A DNA stretch of 64,000 nt from Usnea hakonensis. Lineage: Eukaryota; Ascomycota; Lecanoromycetes; Lecanorales; Parmeliaceae. Position numbers and translations under genes: made by a program. The notes beneath the pieces were generated by a model. That model was given only the letters and a program-made list of their open reading frames with translations, searched no databases and had not been told where the DNA came from. Location: the NCBI GenBank assembly GCA_013423325.1, contig BLJB01000067.1, forward strand, positions 297,694 to 361,693, read 5' to 3'. Positions 32,815 through 42,649 of this stretch are shown here, in pieces (the first letter of the stretch is position 1; each line of letters starts with the position of its first letter).

Positions 32815-34515
32815 ATGAATCTACTGAGGACTCTTCAACGACAATCTCCCATTCTAAAAATCGCAAAGAGACTCTCCTCAAGACATGCAAGCATGGAACA
32901 TAGTATTGAACTGACTTCGGAAGAAGCAGTGTTGCGGCAATTATTCCTTGATGTGTCCTCTTACGGTGTCAATCTTGGTGGGCACCACCAAAGGGCTGAA
33001 CTCAGATTTGCTGGGGGCTGGGTTCGAGACAAGCTGTTGAATCTGTGTAGCAAGGACATTGACGTTGCCATAAGCAATATGACTGGTTCCGAGTTTGGAT
33101 GTCTGATGAAGCAATTCGTAGAATTGCCCGATACTCGAGAGAAATATAAGCAAGATGTCCTGGGTCGGCTGGCCAAGATCGAAAGGAACCCTGAGAAATC
33201 GAAACACCTCGAGACTGCCACAATGAAGGTGCTCGGTTTTGACATAGATTTGGTGAACCTTCGCAAAGAAACGTATACTGATAATAGCCGCAACCCTAGT
33301 ATAGATTTTGGGACCGCTGAAGAAGATGCCCTTCGTCGAGATTCGACCATTAATGCCTTGTTCTACAACCTTCAAACGTCCGAAGTGGAGGACTTTACGG
33401 GAAGAGGGTTCCAGGACATGAAACGCAAACTTATCAAGACACCGTTGGAACCCTTGCAAACGTTCAACGATGACCCTCTGCGAGTGCTGAGAAGTATACG
33501 TTTTGCCAGCCGTCTCATGTATGACATTGCTCCCGAAGATGAGAAGGCCATGATGGATCCTAGTATCAAGGCTGCATTCAGATTGAAGATTACGCGCGAC
33601 AGAGTGCGTGTCGAGATATTGAAGATGCTGGGATGGCCAGACTTTAATCAATCGCTCGATCTTCTCAGAGGACCAGGCCCTCGCAAAGCATTATTGTTGA
33701 TTGATCGTCTTGGCTGGTATAACGAGGTCTTCACTGACCCCACTAATGTACACTGCAAGGTTATGGAAACTACGAATTGGCATCGCGCCTACAATCAGCT
33801 ACGGGCGATAATTGAGGCAGGCTCAGAAGGATCAGCCCTTTCATCGTCTTCAGAGAATATTAGTTCTATCTTATTATGTAAGCCTGAAGATTATTACCAC
33901 GCATGGATACTGGCATGTTTTGTTCCATGGGCGAGGGAGCCTCCAATGTCTCCCCAGAAGTCTTCCAAGCAAGCAATGACGGCGGCAGGTCTTGCAGCAC
34001 GACAAGGTATCAAAGCGGAAAACAAGATATACAGACTTGTCGATGATGCTGTCTCTCATATGCAAGACATTGTCGAAAAGAAAGACGCCGCCATTCATGA
34101 GAATCAGAGTGTAAAGTTACCCTCAAAGCGAAAGCAGGGAGCCAACGGCGATTGTTCGCGCGTTATACAAGGACTAGCCATTCGAAAATGGGGTTCCAAT
34201 TGGCGAAGTAGTGTTATGTACGCTCTACTAACAGAGGTTGCGGAGACTAAGACTGATGCTCAGATGGTCTTGGATGGATATTCCTTGTGGTTATCGCATC
34301 TATCATCACTCAAGCTCCTCGACGTGGATCAACTCAAGCCAATCGTAACCGGCGGTGAGCTAATGAAAGCCTTCAATACCGAAGGCGGAAAATGGTTATC
34401 TTCAGCTTTGGATTTCGTGATGGAATGGCAACTTCGAAACCCGCATCGCACAGATGCGGCGGGTGCTATGGCAGAGGTTTTTGAAAGGAAGGGGGAGCTG
34501 GGTATTCCTCCCTGA
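32815..34515 (+). CDS. CCA1: tRNA CCA-adding nucleotidyltransferase, 566 aa
   Basis: Cca1 adds or repairs the 3' CCA end of tRNAs in nucleus, cytosol and mitochondria. It is one uninterrupted ORF. The class II nucleotidyltransferase head shows A-G-G-W-V-R-D (66-72) and D-I-D-V-A-I with catalytic Asp81 and Asp83. I-D-L-V-N-L-R-K-E-T-Y, then E-E-D-A-L-R-R-D-S-T-I-N-A-L-F-Y and D-D-P-L-R-V-L-R-S-I-R-F-A complete motifs C and D. The first 26 residues (M-N-L-L-R-T-L-Q-R-Q, then K-R-L-S-S-R-H) are basic without acids, like a mitochondrial presequence, and an in-frame ATG at codon 27 (32893) follows. Yeast CCA1 uses such alternative starts for dual targeting. The C-terminal half is helical and longer than in bacterial enzymes. 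Confidence 0.95.
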   Translation: MNLLRTLQRQSPILKIAKRLSSRHASMEHSIELTSEEAVLRQLFLDVSSYGVNLGGHHQRAELRFAGGWVRDKLLNLCSKDIDVAISNMTGSEFGCLMKQFVELPDTREKYKQDVLGRLAKIERNPEKSKHLETATMKVLGFDIDLVNLRKETYTDNSRNPSIDFGTAEEDALRRDSTINALFYNLQTSEVEDFTGRGFQDMKRKLIKTPLEPLQTFNDDPLRVLRSIRFASRLMYDIAPEDEKAMMDPSIKAAFRLKITRDRVRVEILKMLGWPDFNQSLDLLRGPGPRKALLLIDRLGWYNEVFTDPTNVHCKVMETTNWHRAYNQLRAIIEAGSEGSALSSSSENISSILLCKPEDYYHAWILACFVPWAREPPMSPQKSSKQAMTAAGLAARQGIKAENKIYRLVDDAVSHMQDIVEKKDAAIHENQSVKLPSKRKQGANGDCSRVIQGLAIRKWGSNWRSSVMYALLTEVAETKTDAQMVLDGYSLWLSHLSSLKLLDVDQLKPIVTGGELMKAFNTEGGKWLSSALDFVMEWQLRNPHRTDAAGAMAEVFERKGELGIPP

Positions 34516-35043
34516 ATATCTACTTCCAACAGGGAACAGCGAAGTGAGGCTTTGCTAGTACAAGAAGGACAAGCGAGCATTTGCAAGCCGCATTGTGAGG
34601 GCAGTGCCACAATGCACTTTACACGGTTGTGGCGGACAGCGTCGCAAAAGATCCAGCAATGCAAGCATAATTTCACTGGCAAATGGATATGCAGGCTCCC
34701 TTGTGCCGGCGGGACCCGCAAGTGGAACAAGCCTCAGGAAATATGTAGCAATTCCAGATGTAACAGTGTGAGGTCGTCGGTGTTGTGGAGGTGTTAGCGA
34801 GGGAGAATGTAGTATTTCCTGAACAGCTTAGATTTTCGAGCAGACATTATTCGAGAGTACCTTACTTTACTCAGTACTTTACCTCGAACTCTAATCCTCT
34901 GCGCGTGTAAAGGCATTCCACAAAAGTAGAATTGAACAGGCCTGCGCGACGCCTTCTCGTGAGCGCGGCCTTTCCCGATAATTCTTCATACCCTACAACA
35001 GTACTTACTTACGAGTAAAGGTCTACGACAGAATAGCTGCGGT
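34516..35043. other. Intergenic between CCA1 and TTI2
   Basis: 528 bp in tandem orientation, containing the CCA1 3' flank and TTI2 promoter. Only short ORFs without features are present. Confidence 0.5.
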
Positions 35044-36828
35044 ATGAACGTCGAGCACTGGAGAGAAGTTGCTCGGAAAGCCATCCAAGAGATTACCATT
35101 GACAACCCTACGCTGGTCTTGCCCAGAATGTCCCTCCTCAACAAGGTCGATAGCACGAGCTTGGCGTTCCTTGCTGAGAAGTTGAGGGCATCAGCCTCAT
35201 CAGAAGTACGATCTACACTTGAATATCCTATATACTCAGGCAGGTTTTGACTAGTTCTCGGATAGCCATTTGAAGACATAGTTATATTTGAGATGTATCT
35301 CGCAGAAAAATCTGACAATCATCCTGGCTGTCCAAACCAAGATGCAATAGTCTTTCTTCGCGAATGGGTAGCTCGAGCCATCCTGCCCACCGAAGCATTC
35401 GCAGAGCTCTCGCCGTATTCAACAAGTCAGTCTCGATCGACGCTGTGATATCCAAAGGCTGATGGATGGAGTTTCTCAGGAAAGAAAGCAACGCTCACTC
35501 CATCTGGAGTTGCTAGATTTCGTGCTATGAGCCTATCAGGCCTCCTACTATTATCTCGTTTACAGGACTTCAAGCCACTTTCTAAAGACGAGTCTGTCGT
35601 GATTATTCTCACATGCCTAGCATCATTCACTGATGACAACGACCCATGGACCTGTCCGAGAGCCCAGGAGCTTGCCTACTCTCTTTCGGAAGACTACGCC
35701 GCTTCTGGAAACTTATCCGCCATAGTTACCGGCATACTTCAGGAGCGTATCAAGCCGCTCTTCGCGAAGACAAAGAATTCTGCAATTACACAGCAGGCTC
35801 GAAAAGCCATCGATCCCCTTCCAAGTGCTGCTGCGGCTCATAGTGATCTTGATGGTGAAAACAAACCCTGGAAGTATCGTAATACCTACGTTGTCACCGT
35901 TTTCCAATGGGTGCTAAGCCACCTGGATGTGCGTGCCATCATTCATCCTTTTGCAAGCATATTATAGCTGATGCAGAAGCCAGAAATCGTCTGTGCAGGC
36001 AAATTGGTCACTAATCATCCCTCCACTTCTTGCATTGATAGATGACTCCTCAATCAAGTATAGAGTTAAAGGCTGCAATTGTCTCATTAAGTTCATTCAG
36101 AAATGTCCTTCGGTCCTCTTGGAACGTACTGGGCTCGGGGAAATATTCGAGAATGCCGTAATGCCGTGCCTGATGTCCTTGCCGTCACTTACAGAGGAAA
36201 CGGAGTGTTTGGAGATGCTCAAAGCAGCTTACCCAGCACTGGTCTCATTGGCTCTTTTCCGATTTCCTGATGAAAAGCACAAAGCTGCGAGGATCAAGGC
36301 ATTGGACAATATTCTTCGAAATGGGATATTGAGAGGGTTTGCACTTGCTGGAGAGTATATCAAAATAGCAGAGCTTTTGGTCAACGAAATGACTGTCATT
36401 GTGAAGGAGCTGGGTGTTGAATCTGCCAAACATCTGAAGGTATCACGCGGGCTGCCGTGGACTCAGTCATAGCTAATACCACTGTCTAGCATATCCTTCC
36501 CTTACTGACCGGCATCTTGGCTGGGCCATTTGCTACAGCTTATACGCCCCTGCTTCAAGCTTCTTTGCAAGCAGTACAGATGATCATCGTCACCGATTGG
36601 CCTCGCATTGCTTATCATGGGGGCGAGATCCTGAAAGGTGTGACCATTTGCTGGTGCCAGATCGGAGACGGGGATGTACAGTATCAGGAGCTCAGAGAAG
36701 TGCGAAACAGCATCGAACAAACGGTGCAGCTTTTCACACGCGCAGTGACAGGCAAACTTAACGTCGCAGAGGAGTACCAGGCTCTGATCGACAGTGACAG
36801 CAGACTTCAAGGTCTATTGGTCGTCTAA
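35044..36828 (+). CDS. TTI2: TTI2-like component of the TEL2-TTI1-TTI2 complex, about 507 aa
   Basis: Tti2 acts with Tel2 and Tti1 as an Hsp90-linked assembly factor for PI3K-related kinases (TOR, ATM, ATR). Exons: 35044-35205, 35293-35425, 35480-35928, 35999-36439, 36490-36828; introns 87, 54, 70 and 50 bp, GT-AG. The first intron's acceptor is the least certain, since several AGs lie close together, but only the chosen one keeps frame into M-Y-L-A-E-K-S-D-N-H-P-G. Recognised blocks are V-F-L-R-E-W-V-A-R-A-I-L-P-T-E-A-F, N-W-S-L-I-I-P-P-L-L-A-L-I-D-D followed by K-Y-R-V-K-G-C-N-C-L, and L-P-L-L-T-G-I-L near the end. The all-helical, motif-poor nature makes the assignment a family-pattern judgement. 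It is convergent with FIG4, with 141 bp between stops. Confidence 0.78.
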
Positions 36829-36969
36829 AATACTGGAGGTACTCCACCAGGGCATTTGACCCGGGCCACAATTGTTGAGCACACCGACACGAAGAGCAAT
36901 ACTGATATATGGAACGCCACGTTAGATTCATGGCAGAGATAGTAATAGTGTGACCTGGATTCAAAACGC

Positions 36970-39900
36970 CTACGGATCCACGCGCTGCTTAAAAAGCGAT
37001 TTACCTTTCACCCATTGGCGATATGCTTTGTAACGCTTCTTTGAGGTGTCGGCATCCGTGACAGTCAAGGGGTCTTCTACGATATCGAGAAACTCTGCAT
37101 AATCCGCCAAATCGTCTTCTGCCGAATGCGTACTGTTCACTGCATCGGCCGAAATGCTGTTGACATAGCCTAGGAATTCTAAATTCGCGTTCGGCGGCAC
37201 ATCGGCCGTCACCACAAGAGGAAGGCTGAGTGGATGACTAATGTAGCGTTGGTACTCATGTGCTTCTGTATCAGTCACACAAGGGTTGAGTGAGTTGGTA
37301 ACAAACTGGTCGAGAGTCCATTGCGTCACAGTTGATTTGTCTTTGGATACCGTTTTCTCTTTTGTGGCTTCAGCTTCCGTCGGGCCCTCTTTGTTCTTGG
37401 GGTGTGGATCTTTCAGGACTGTATGCTCAGGCAGTGGTTGTTCACCGAGCTGAGACTGCAACCATGCTGGTAGAGCGCGTTTTGACTGCGGAACACTGCG
37501 GGGAGGCTGTTTCCGTTGTTCTTCCGCCATCTGTTTTATAGGATCCGCGCTCGTGAACCTTTTCCTCTGCTGTCCTTTGTCGGGAGAAGCATGTTCATGC
37601 CCGTCTCTGACTCGGAAAGGACTAAGATCATACTTACCTTCCTTAGTCGACTTGAATGGTATATATCTGAGCGTGGAATTCATTTTATAGGAGAACATCT
37701 TTTGGAACGATGATAAAGCAAGAGGGCGGTAGTACTCAAGCCAGTATTCATCGAAATAGGCAAGTGGTTTTCTTGCAACGTGGACTTTGGGCTTGGTATC
37801 TTGGGGCATGGCCGGCCCATCAAGATGCTTGGGGGTGAACCACTGCGTATAGCTTTTCCGCAGTTGGCCGGACCATGAGCGAGGATCTGTGTGGTGGAGA
37901 TAGTAATCGGTCGATAGATCCCACAGCATTGGCTGGCCTTGAACAAATATGTAATTACCGAGGAACAAGTTATACGCTTCCTGTCTTTGTTTGTCAAGGA
38001 AGGAGTTGTTATAGTAGCGCTTGAAACTCTCCACCATGTCTCGAGAATGGCTTGTCCATTGGTTAATCTTCCTATATGTCTCCATAGTGTTCACCAGGTG
38101 AGAACCGCCATATTGTATGGCGATGGTATCGCCATGATCATGGTACCTGGAATGACTGTCAGGTCGATTTTTCGTTTATGTTATGGAAGAGATTCTGCTT
38201 ACATGTGTGTGAAGAGATTTACAGCGTCTGTGTCGTAGTCGATCGCAGTGTGGCTGATGATACCCAGGGCATAAAGCTGATGGCCAAGAGCTCGCTTTCC
38301 AATTACAAACTGGGCGGCGTTGGTACGGTCGAGGCAATCGATACAGTTGGTCCTTGCTATTCCATTCTGCATAGTCAGCTCTCCAGACCCGTGAGTGCCA
38401 TTGCGAAAGAATCCTGTTTGGGTCATAACGTCTTCCGCGATTGACTCTAGCGTGCCAATAACGTCTTGATCTCGACTGATTGCGTCATTAGCTTCGCAGA
38501 AGGCCATCTACAATGTTACTCGCTGACCTTTTCGAAGCTCGGCTCATGTCCCATGCCTTGTAAATGATTCTTTTGTCCATCGGCAAGAACTGATTCAAGT
38601 ACGAGATTGCATTTCCGTACTCCCGAAGAAGGATTGACTCTCGAGGCGTTCGTTCACGAGACTGTAGCTTCAGCTAAAGGGAACACCTTTTTGAGCGTCT
38701 AGAAGACCTCACCTTGACTAAATTGAGGACGAATATTGGAGCGCCATAACGCTCAAAGAGATTGTCAAAGTGAAGAGCTGCTGCACTATAGAACGGATCC
38801 ACGAGATTCACTGAGAAGTGAGCATTAAGCGCTGAACTTGCAGTGGGATACGTACATTCGATATCTGGCTTGGGTGAAACCCCAGTACTGTCCTGCGTCC
38901 AGTAGAGCGGAATGCTCCCACGGTGTTGCACATAAGAGGTATAATTCGGGTTGGAAAATAGTTCAGGGCCTGGTGCGTGGAACGAGGTAGTCAGCATCTC
39001 TGATACAATCTGTTCCGTCTCAACATCGTTGGCGACATATCCCTGAAGGTCTATCAGCTGGCAAGATCCCCAGATAAATGAAATGCTTGAAGCTTGCCAG
39101 ATCATTTGCTCCGCGCTTCAAAAATCGTGCACCAGCAAAGAGCCTTGATCGTCTCGCAATGATGGTGATATGGACCGTTCGTCCATAGACTGAGAGAGCT
39201 GTCAATGCGTTTGTCAGTAGTGACGTCGCTTAGCGAGGAGGACATTTTTACTGGCTTGGTCTACGAAACCGTGTACTATTGGCAAACACCAATCGTAGGT
39301 GTTCCTCAAAGCTTCTGATGCAGGATCGAGTAAATGGTGGTTCCAGACAAACATAGAATTTCGCTGCTTTAGAGATGAATCTGCGTTACCCTGTTGCATC
39401 GCCTGCCTCTCCCGGAGGATGTTGTGTTGGAGAGTACGAGTTATGTCGTAGGAATAACTGAAGTAAAATGAGCGTGACAGATCCAGGTTGCTGAAAATGC
39501 CAATGAAACGTGCTTCTTCTGCGTCTCTATCTACTTTGAAACGAGATGAAGAGGATGTTGTCAAGGAGACTAGCTCAGTTCCGTCAACTTGGTAAATGTA
39601 GTGGCCTCCGATCATCGCAACCTGACTTCTCTTGGTGATGACGAGCATGTAGTATGCACCTGTGAACCTGATGAAGCCAAGGAGACCCCAAGTGCTACAT
39701 TTAAGCTTCAAGCCTCCGGAGGCCTTGTTCCCATCATCCACCGTATTCAGTAGCTGATTCATCTCCTTCTTTGTGTATACAATATCGTCTTCAGAAATGC
39801 TCAGATCTCTAGAATCGGCAGTTCGCTCTATTTTCAAGATCCTGAACTTACGATCCACGATATCGCCACCTACCAAGTAGAAGCGGCTTGCAGTTTCATA

Positions 39901-40344
39901 TAAAGAGAACCTGTGCATCTGACAAACACCCTCCTCGCCAACTTTCTGGTAGACGGCGCCTCTGTTTCGCTGCGCTGCTGATACCGGACTTGTGGACCTT
40001 TGAAAGGATTCGGCGGTTGCCCGCTCTTCATCCTCCCTTTCAGGCTGCACATGATGGGCTGTCTGCGTGGGAGATGTAGGTACGTCATTAGATAGGTGGG
40101 GGAAAGTCATATTCTTAGCAATTGTTTCCTTGTTGTTGGAAACATCAGCTATGTCGACATCAGACGTCAACGGCTGTGGGCTTTTATGACTTCCAGTCTC
40201 CGCGATATCTGGCTCTGTGTGGCCAAGGGTTGCTAAAGAAACGCGCAATAGTGGACATCCATCCGTGGGAATAGCCTGAGGCAGACTATCGTGCAAGCCA
40301 TCTTCTTGAGGTGGTAGCTGCAGAGCAACTTGCTTGTCCTCCAT
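36970..40344 (-). CDS. FIG4: SAC-domain phosphatidylinositol 3,5-bisphosphate 5-phosphatase FIG4, 1020 aa
   Basis: Fig4 acts with Vac14 and Fab1 at the vacuole/endosome membrane to control PI(3,5)P2. Exons: 40344-39252, 39198-39098, 39042-38856, 38810-38713, 38661-38528, 38475-38203, 38146-36970; introns 53, 55, 45, 51, 52 and 56 bp. The second intron (39043-39097) uses GC-AG. Its removal restores R-G-A-N-D-L-G-Y-V-A-N-D-V-E-T-E-Q. Landmarks are G-R-T-V-H-I-T-I-I-A-R-R-S, F-A-G-A-R-F-L-K-R-G, S-R-E-R-T-P-R-E-S, and the catalytic C-x5-R-T as C-I-D-C-L-D-R-T (Cys582, Arg588). The Ser/Thr/Pro-rich N-terminal 150 residues are probably disordered. The frame continues upstream of 40344 but has no other ATG, so this start is well supported. 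Confidence 0.93.
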
Positions 40345-41148
40345 GACAATAGACGAACGTCGGTTAGTGGGTACATCATCGTTAGAATGTGTGACTAAGC
40401 TGCATTGCCGGCAAGTGAAAGACTTTGATGAATGGCAGCGCGAAGGGCACGACAATGTGATAGAGAAAAATGGTTTCTTTTTGACTTCATCAGTCAAGTA
40501 CCTACCTAGGTAGGTAGGTAGGGAGCGCTAGAGTACGGGGAAACGGGAGCATTTTAAACCTCAGTTTAGCGCATGTAATAATACAGCTAGTTAGTCCTAC
40601 TATATAAAGACAGAATTCCAACTATTCGACCTTTCTATATAATTAAAGAATTTTTAATTATATATCTATATTAAAAAATATTATTTTAGTCTATCTAGAT
40701 TAAAAAGTTTTAAATATAGTAGGTATAATAGTTCGTCCGCTCTTATAAAAGATATAGAGAGTTAATCTACGGGTGAAAAGAAAGCTAACGGTTTTATTCG
40801 TATTTACCTTTAGCGTTGTCTGAGGTTCAAAAACAACCCCCACTTCACGCCCGGATAGATTCCAGAACCACGGAAATACAGTCCCAAGTCTGACCACTAA
40901 AAGTTATCCCTTTTCTGTAGAGGATCGATTTGTACTGGCTTCTTGTCAAAATGAGTGATACAAGGTGAGTTCACATCTATCATGTTGCCAGCTGCCTTGA
41001 GGCAAGACATAAAAGCCGAAAACCCAACGGCTATCTAGTTACAAAATGATGATTTCCTTCGAAAGTCTCCGGTAGAAGTACAGTAAGTCGTCATACTGCA
41101 GTCAAATATGCATCAACGCACTAGCCATTACGTAGTCACTGTTCTATC
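40345..41148. other. Divergent interval FIG4 / flavohemoglobin with AT-rich patch
   Basis: About 0.8 kb lie between the two start codons. From about 40560 to 40760 the sequence is AT-rich with RIP-like wording, suggesting a small decayed repeat inside the shared upstream region. A perfect palindrome (40499-40516) sits on the FIG4 side. No gene is seen. Confidence 0.55.
40499..40516. promoter_or_regulatory. Perfect 18-bp palindrome upstream of FIG4
   Basis: TACCTACCTAGGTAGGTA equals its own reverse complement and continues into further TAGG repeats on the right. It lies 155-172 bp upstream of the FIG4 ATG, where a dimeric regulator could bind. Similar CCTAGG-centred repeats occur in many ascomycete promoters from general experience. 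A regulatory role here is inference. Confidence 0.4.
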
Positions 41149-42531
41149 ATGGATAAATATCTTCGCTCTTCATCGCAGTCTATCCTGCCCAAATTCTTCC
41201 ACCAAAATTCTCCTACTATGTCGTCGCTAAGTCCAGAGCAAGTCAAGATTATCAAATCAACAGTCCCAATCCTCCGAGATCATGGCAAGGAAATCACTTC
41301 TCGCTTTTACGAAGAAATGCTAGCTGAGATTCCCAATCTTAACAGCGGTCTGGCAATCTACACTGGCAAATTTGAGTGAGACTGCAAGCTCAGACATCAT
41401 CTAGTTTTCAACCAAACCAATCAACTCAATGGACATCAAGCTGCCGCACTTGCGGACAGCCTGTACGCGTACGCAACACACATTGACAATCTAGGGGTGT
41501 TGAGCCCCGCGCTGGAACGTATCAGCCAGAAGCACGTCTCGCTCTATGTGCAACCCGAGCAGTACGACATAGTTGGCAAATACCTTCTTCAGTCCATGAA
41601 GAGAGTTCTTGGAGACGCGCTCACGCCGGACATCCACGATGCGTGGGCTGTAGCTTACCTACAGCTGGCGAATCTAATGATCAATCGCGAAGCTCAATTG
41701 CTCGAAGATGCCGTCCATTGGCGCAATTGGAGAGAATTTCGGATCATCCGGAAAGTCCCCGAGTCCTCAGAGATAACATCCTTCCATCTTGCCCCGCTCG
41801 ACGGAAAGCCATTGCCTTCATACCTCCCTGGACAGTACATCTCCATTCGGATAAATGTTCCAGGCATACACTATCTCCAAGCGCGGCAATACTCCCTCAG
41901 TGATGCGCCACATCCCGACTACTACCGTATTACTATTAAGAAAGAGAAAGCCTTGAATTCCGGTAATCCCAACGCAAAAGCACATCCAGGCTACATCTCA
42001 AACATACTCCACGACGAGAAGGATGTTGGGGATTCTGTAGAAGTCTCACATCCCGCCGGAGAGTTCTTCTTAGATACTCGTCGGGAAGACTCCTCAGATG
42101 TACCAATAGTCCTGATATCTGCAGGCGTGGGTCTTACCCCAGATCTTTCCATACTTAATACTCTGACCGCAAAGCAATCCCAGCGTAGGATTTCCTGGGT
42201 GCACGCGAGTCGAAATTCAGGGGTTCAGGCATTTGGAGATCACATTAAGAAAATCTCGTGCACGTACGACAATGTGCAAACCCACGTGTTCCTCAAGGAA
42301 CCCGGAGAGAACGATGTGAAAGGCGTTGACTACGATTTTGCAGGTCGAATGAGTCTAAACAAGCTCGATGCAAAGCGCGATCTTTTCATCCATGATCTAT
42401 CGGCACAGTACTACATCTGCGGCCCAGTGAAGTTTATGACGGATATGGCGGGGTATTTAGAACGGCAAGGTATTGGACATGAGCGTATCAAGACAGAAGT
42501 CTTTGGAACAGGAGAGATCCTCAAGTCATAA
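41149..42531 (+). CDS. YHB1: Flavohemoglobin (nitric oxide dioxygenase), 441 aa (418 aa from internal start)
   Basis: Flavohemoglobins oxidise nitric oxide to nitrate with NAD(P)H and O2, protecting against nitrosative stress. Exons: 41149-41347 and 41405-42531; 57-bp GT-AG intron with a weak GTCTGG donor. The join restores L-N-S-V-F-N-Q-T-N-Q. The globin part has R-F-Y-E-E-M-L with the distal B10 Tyr, and Q-K-H-V-S-L-Y with the proximal haem His. The FAD domain has L-P-G-Q-Y-I-S-I and R-Q-Y-S-L-S. The NAD domain has I-S-A-G-V-G-L-T-P and Y-I-C-G-P-V-K-F-M, and the C-terminus is V-F-G-T-G. The upstream ATG adds 23 residues rich in Ser, Lys and Gln without acids after Asp2, resembling a mitochondrial presequence. 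ATG 41218 starts the conventional M-S-S-L-S-P-E-Q. Confidence 0.94.
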
Positions 42532-42649
42532 ATTCTCTTTTGACTCGATACCTGCATACAAGGTAAGGCTTCTAAAATCTGTAAAGATATTATTGAAAGA
42601 GGAGTCACGTGACCTGTTCGGACTTAGTCTACACGTGCAATCCAGAAGT

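Noticed and set aside
40345..40497. N-terminal extension of FIG4 starting at 40497
   Set aside because: The codon at 40497 is TTG, and no ATG exists in this frame upstream of 40344. It is most likely 5' UTR.
2505..42531. Biosynthetic gene cluster or operon
   Set aside because: Neighbours serve unrelated core functions on mixed strands, and there is no backbone synthase, transporter or pathway regulator.
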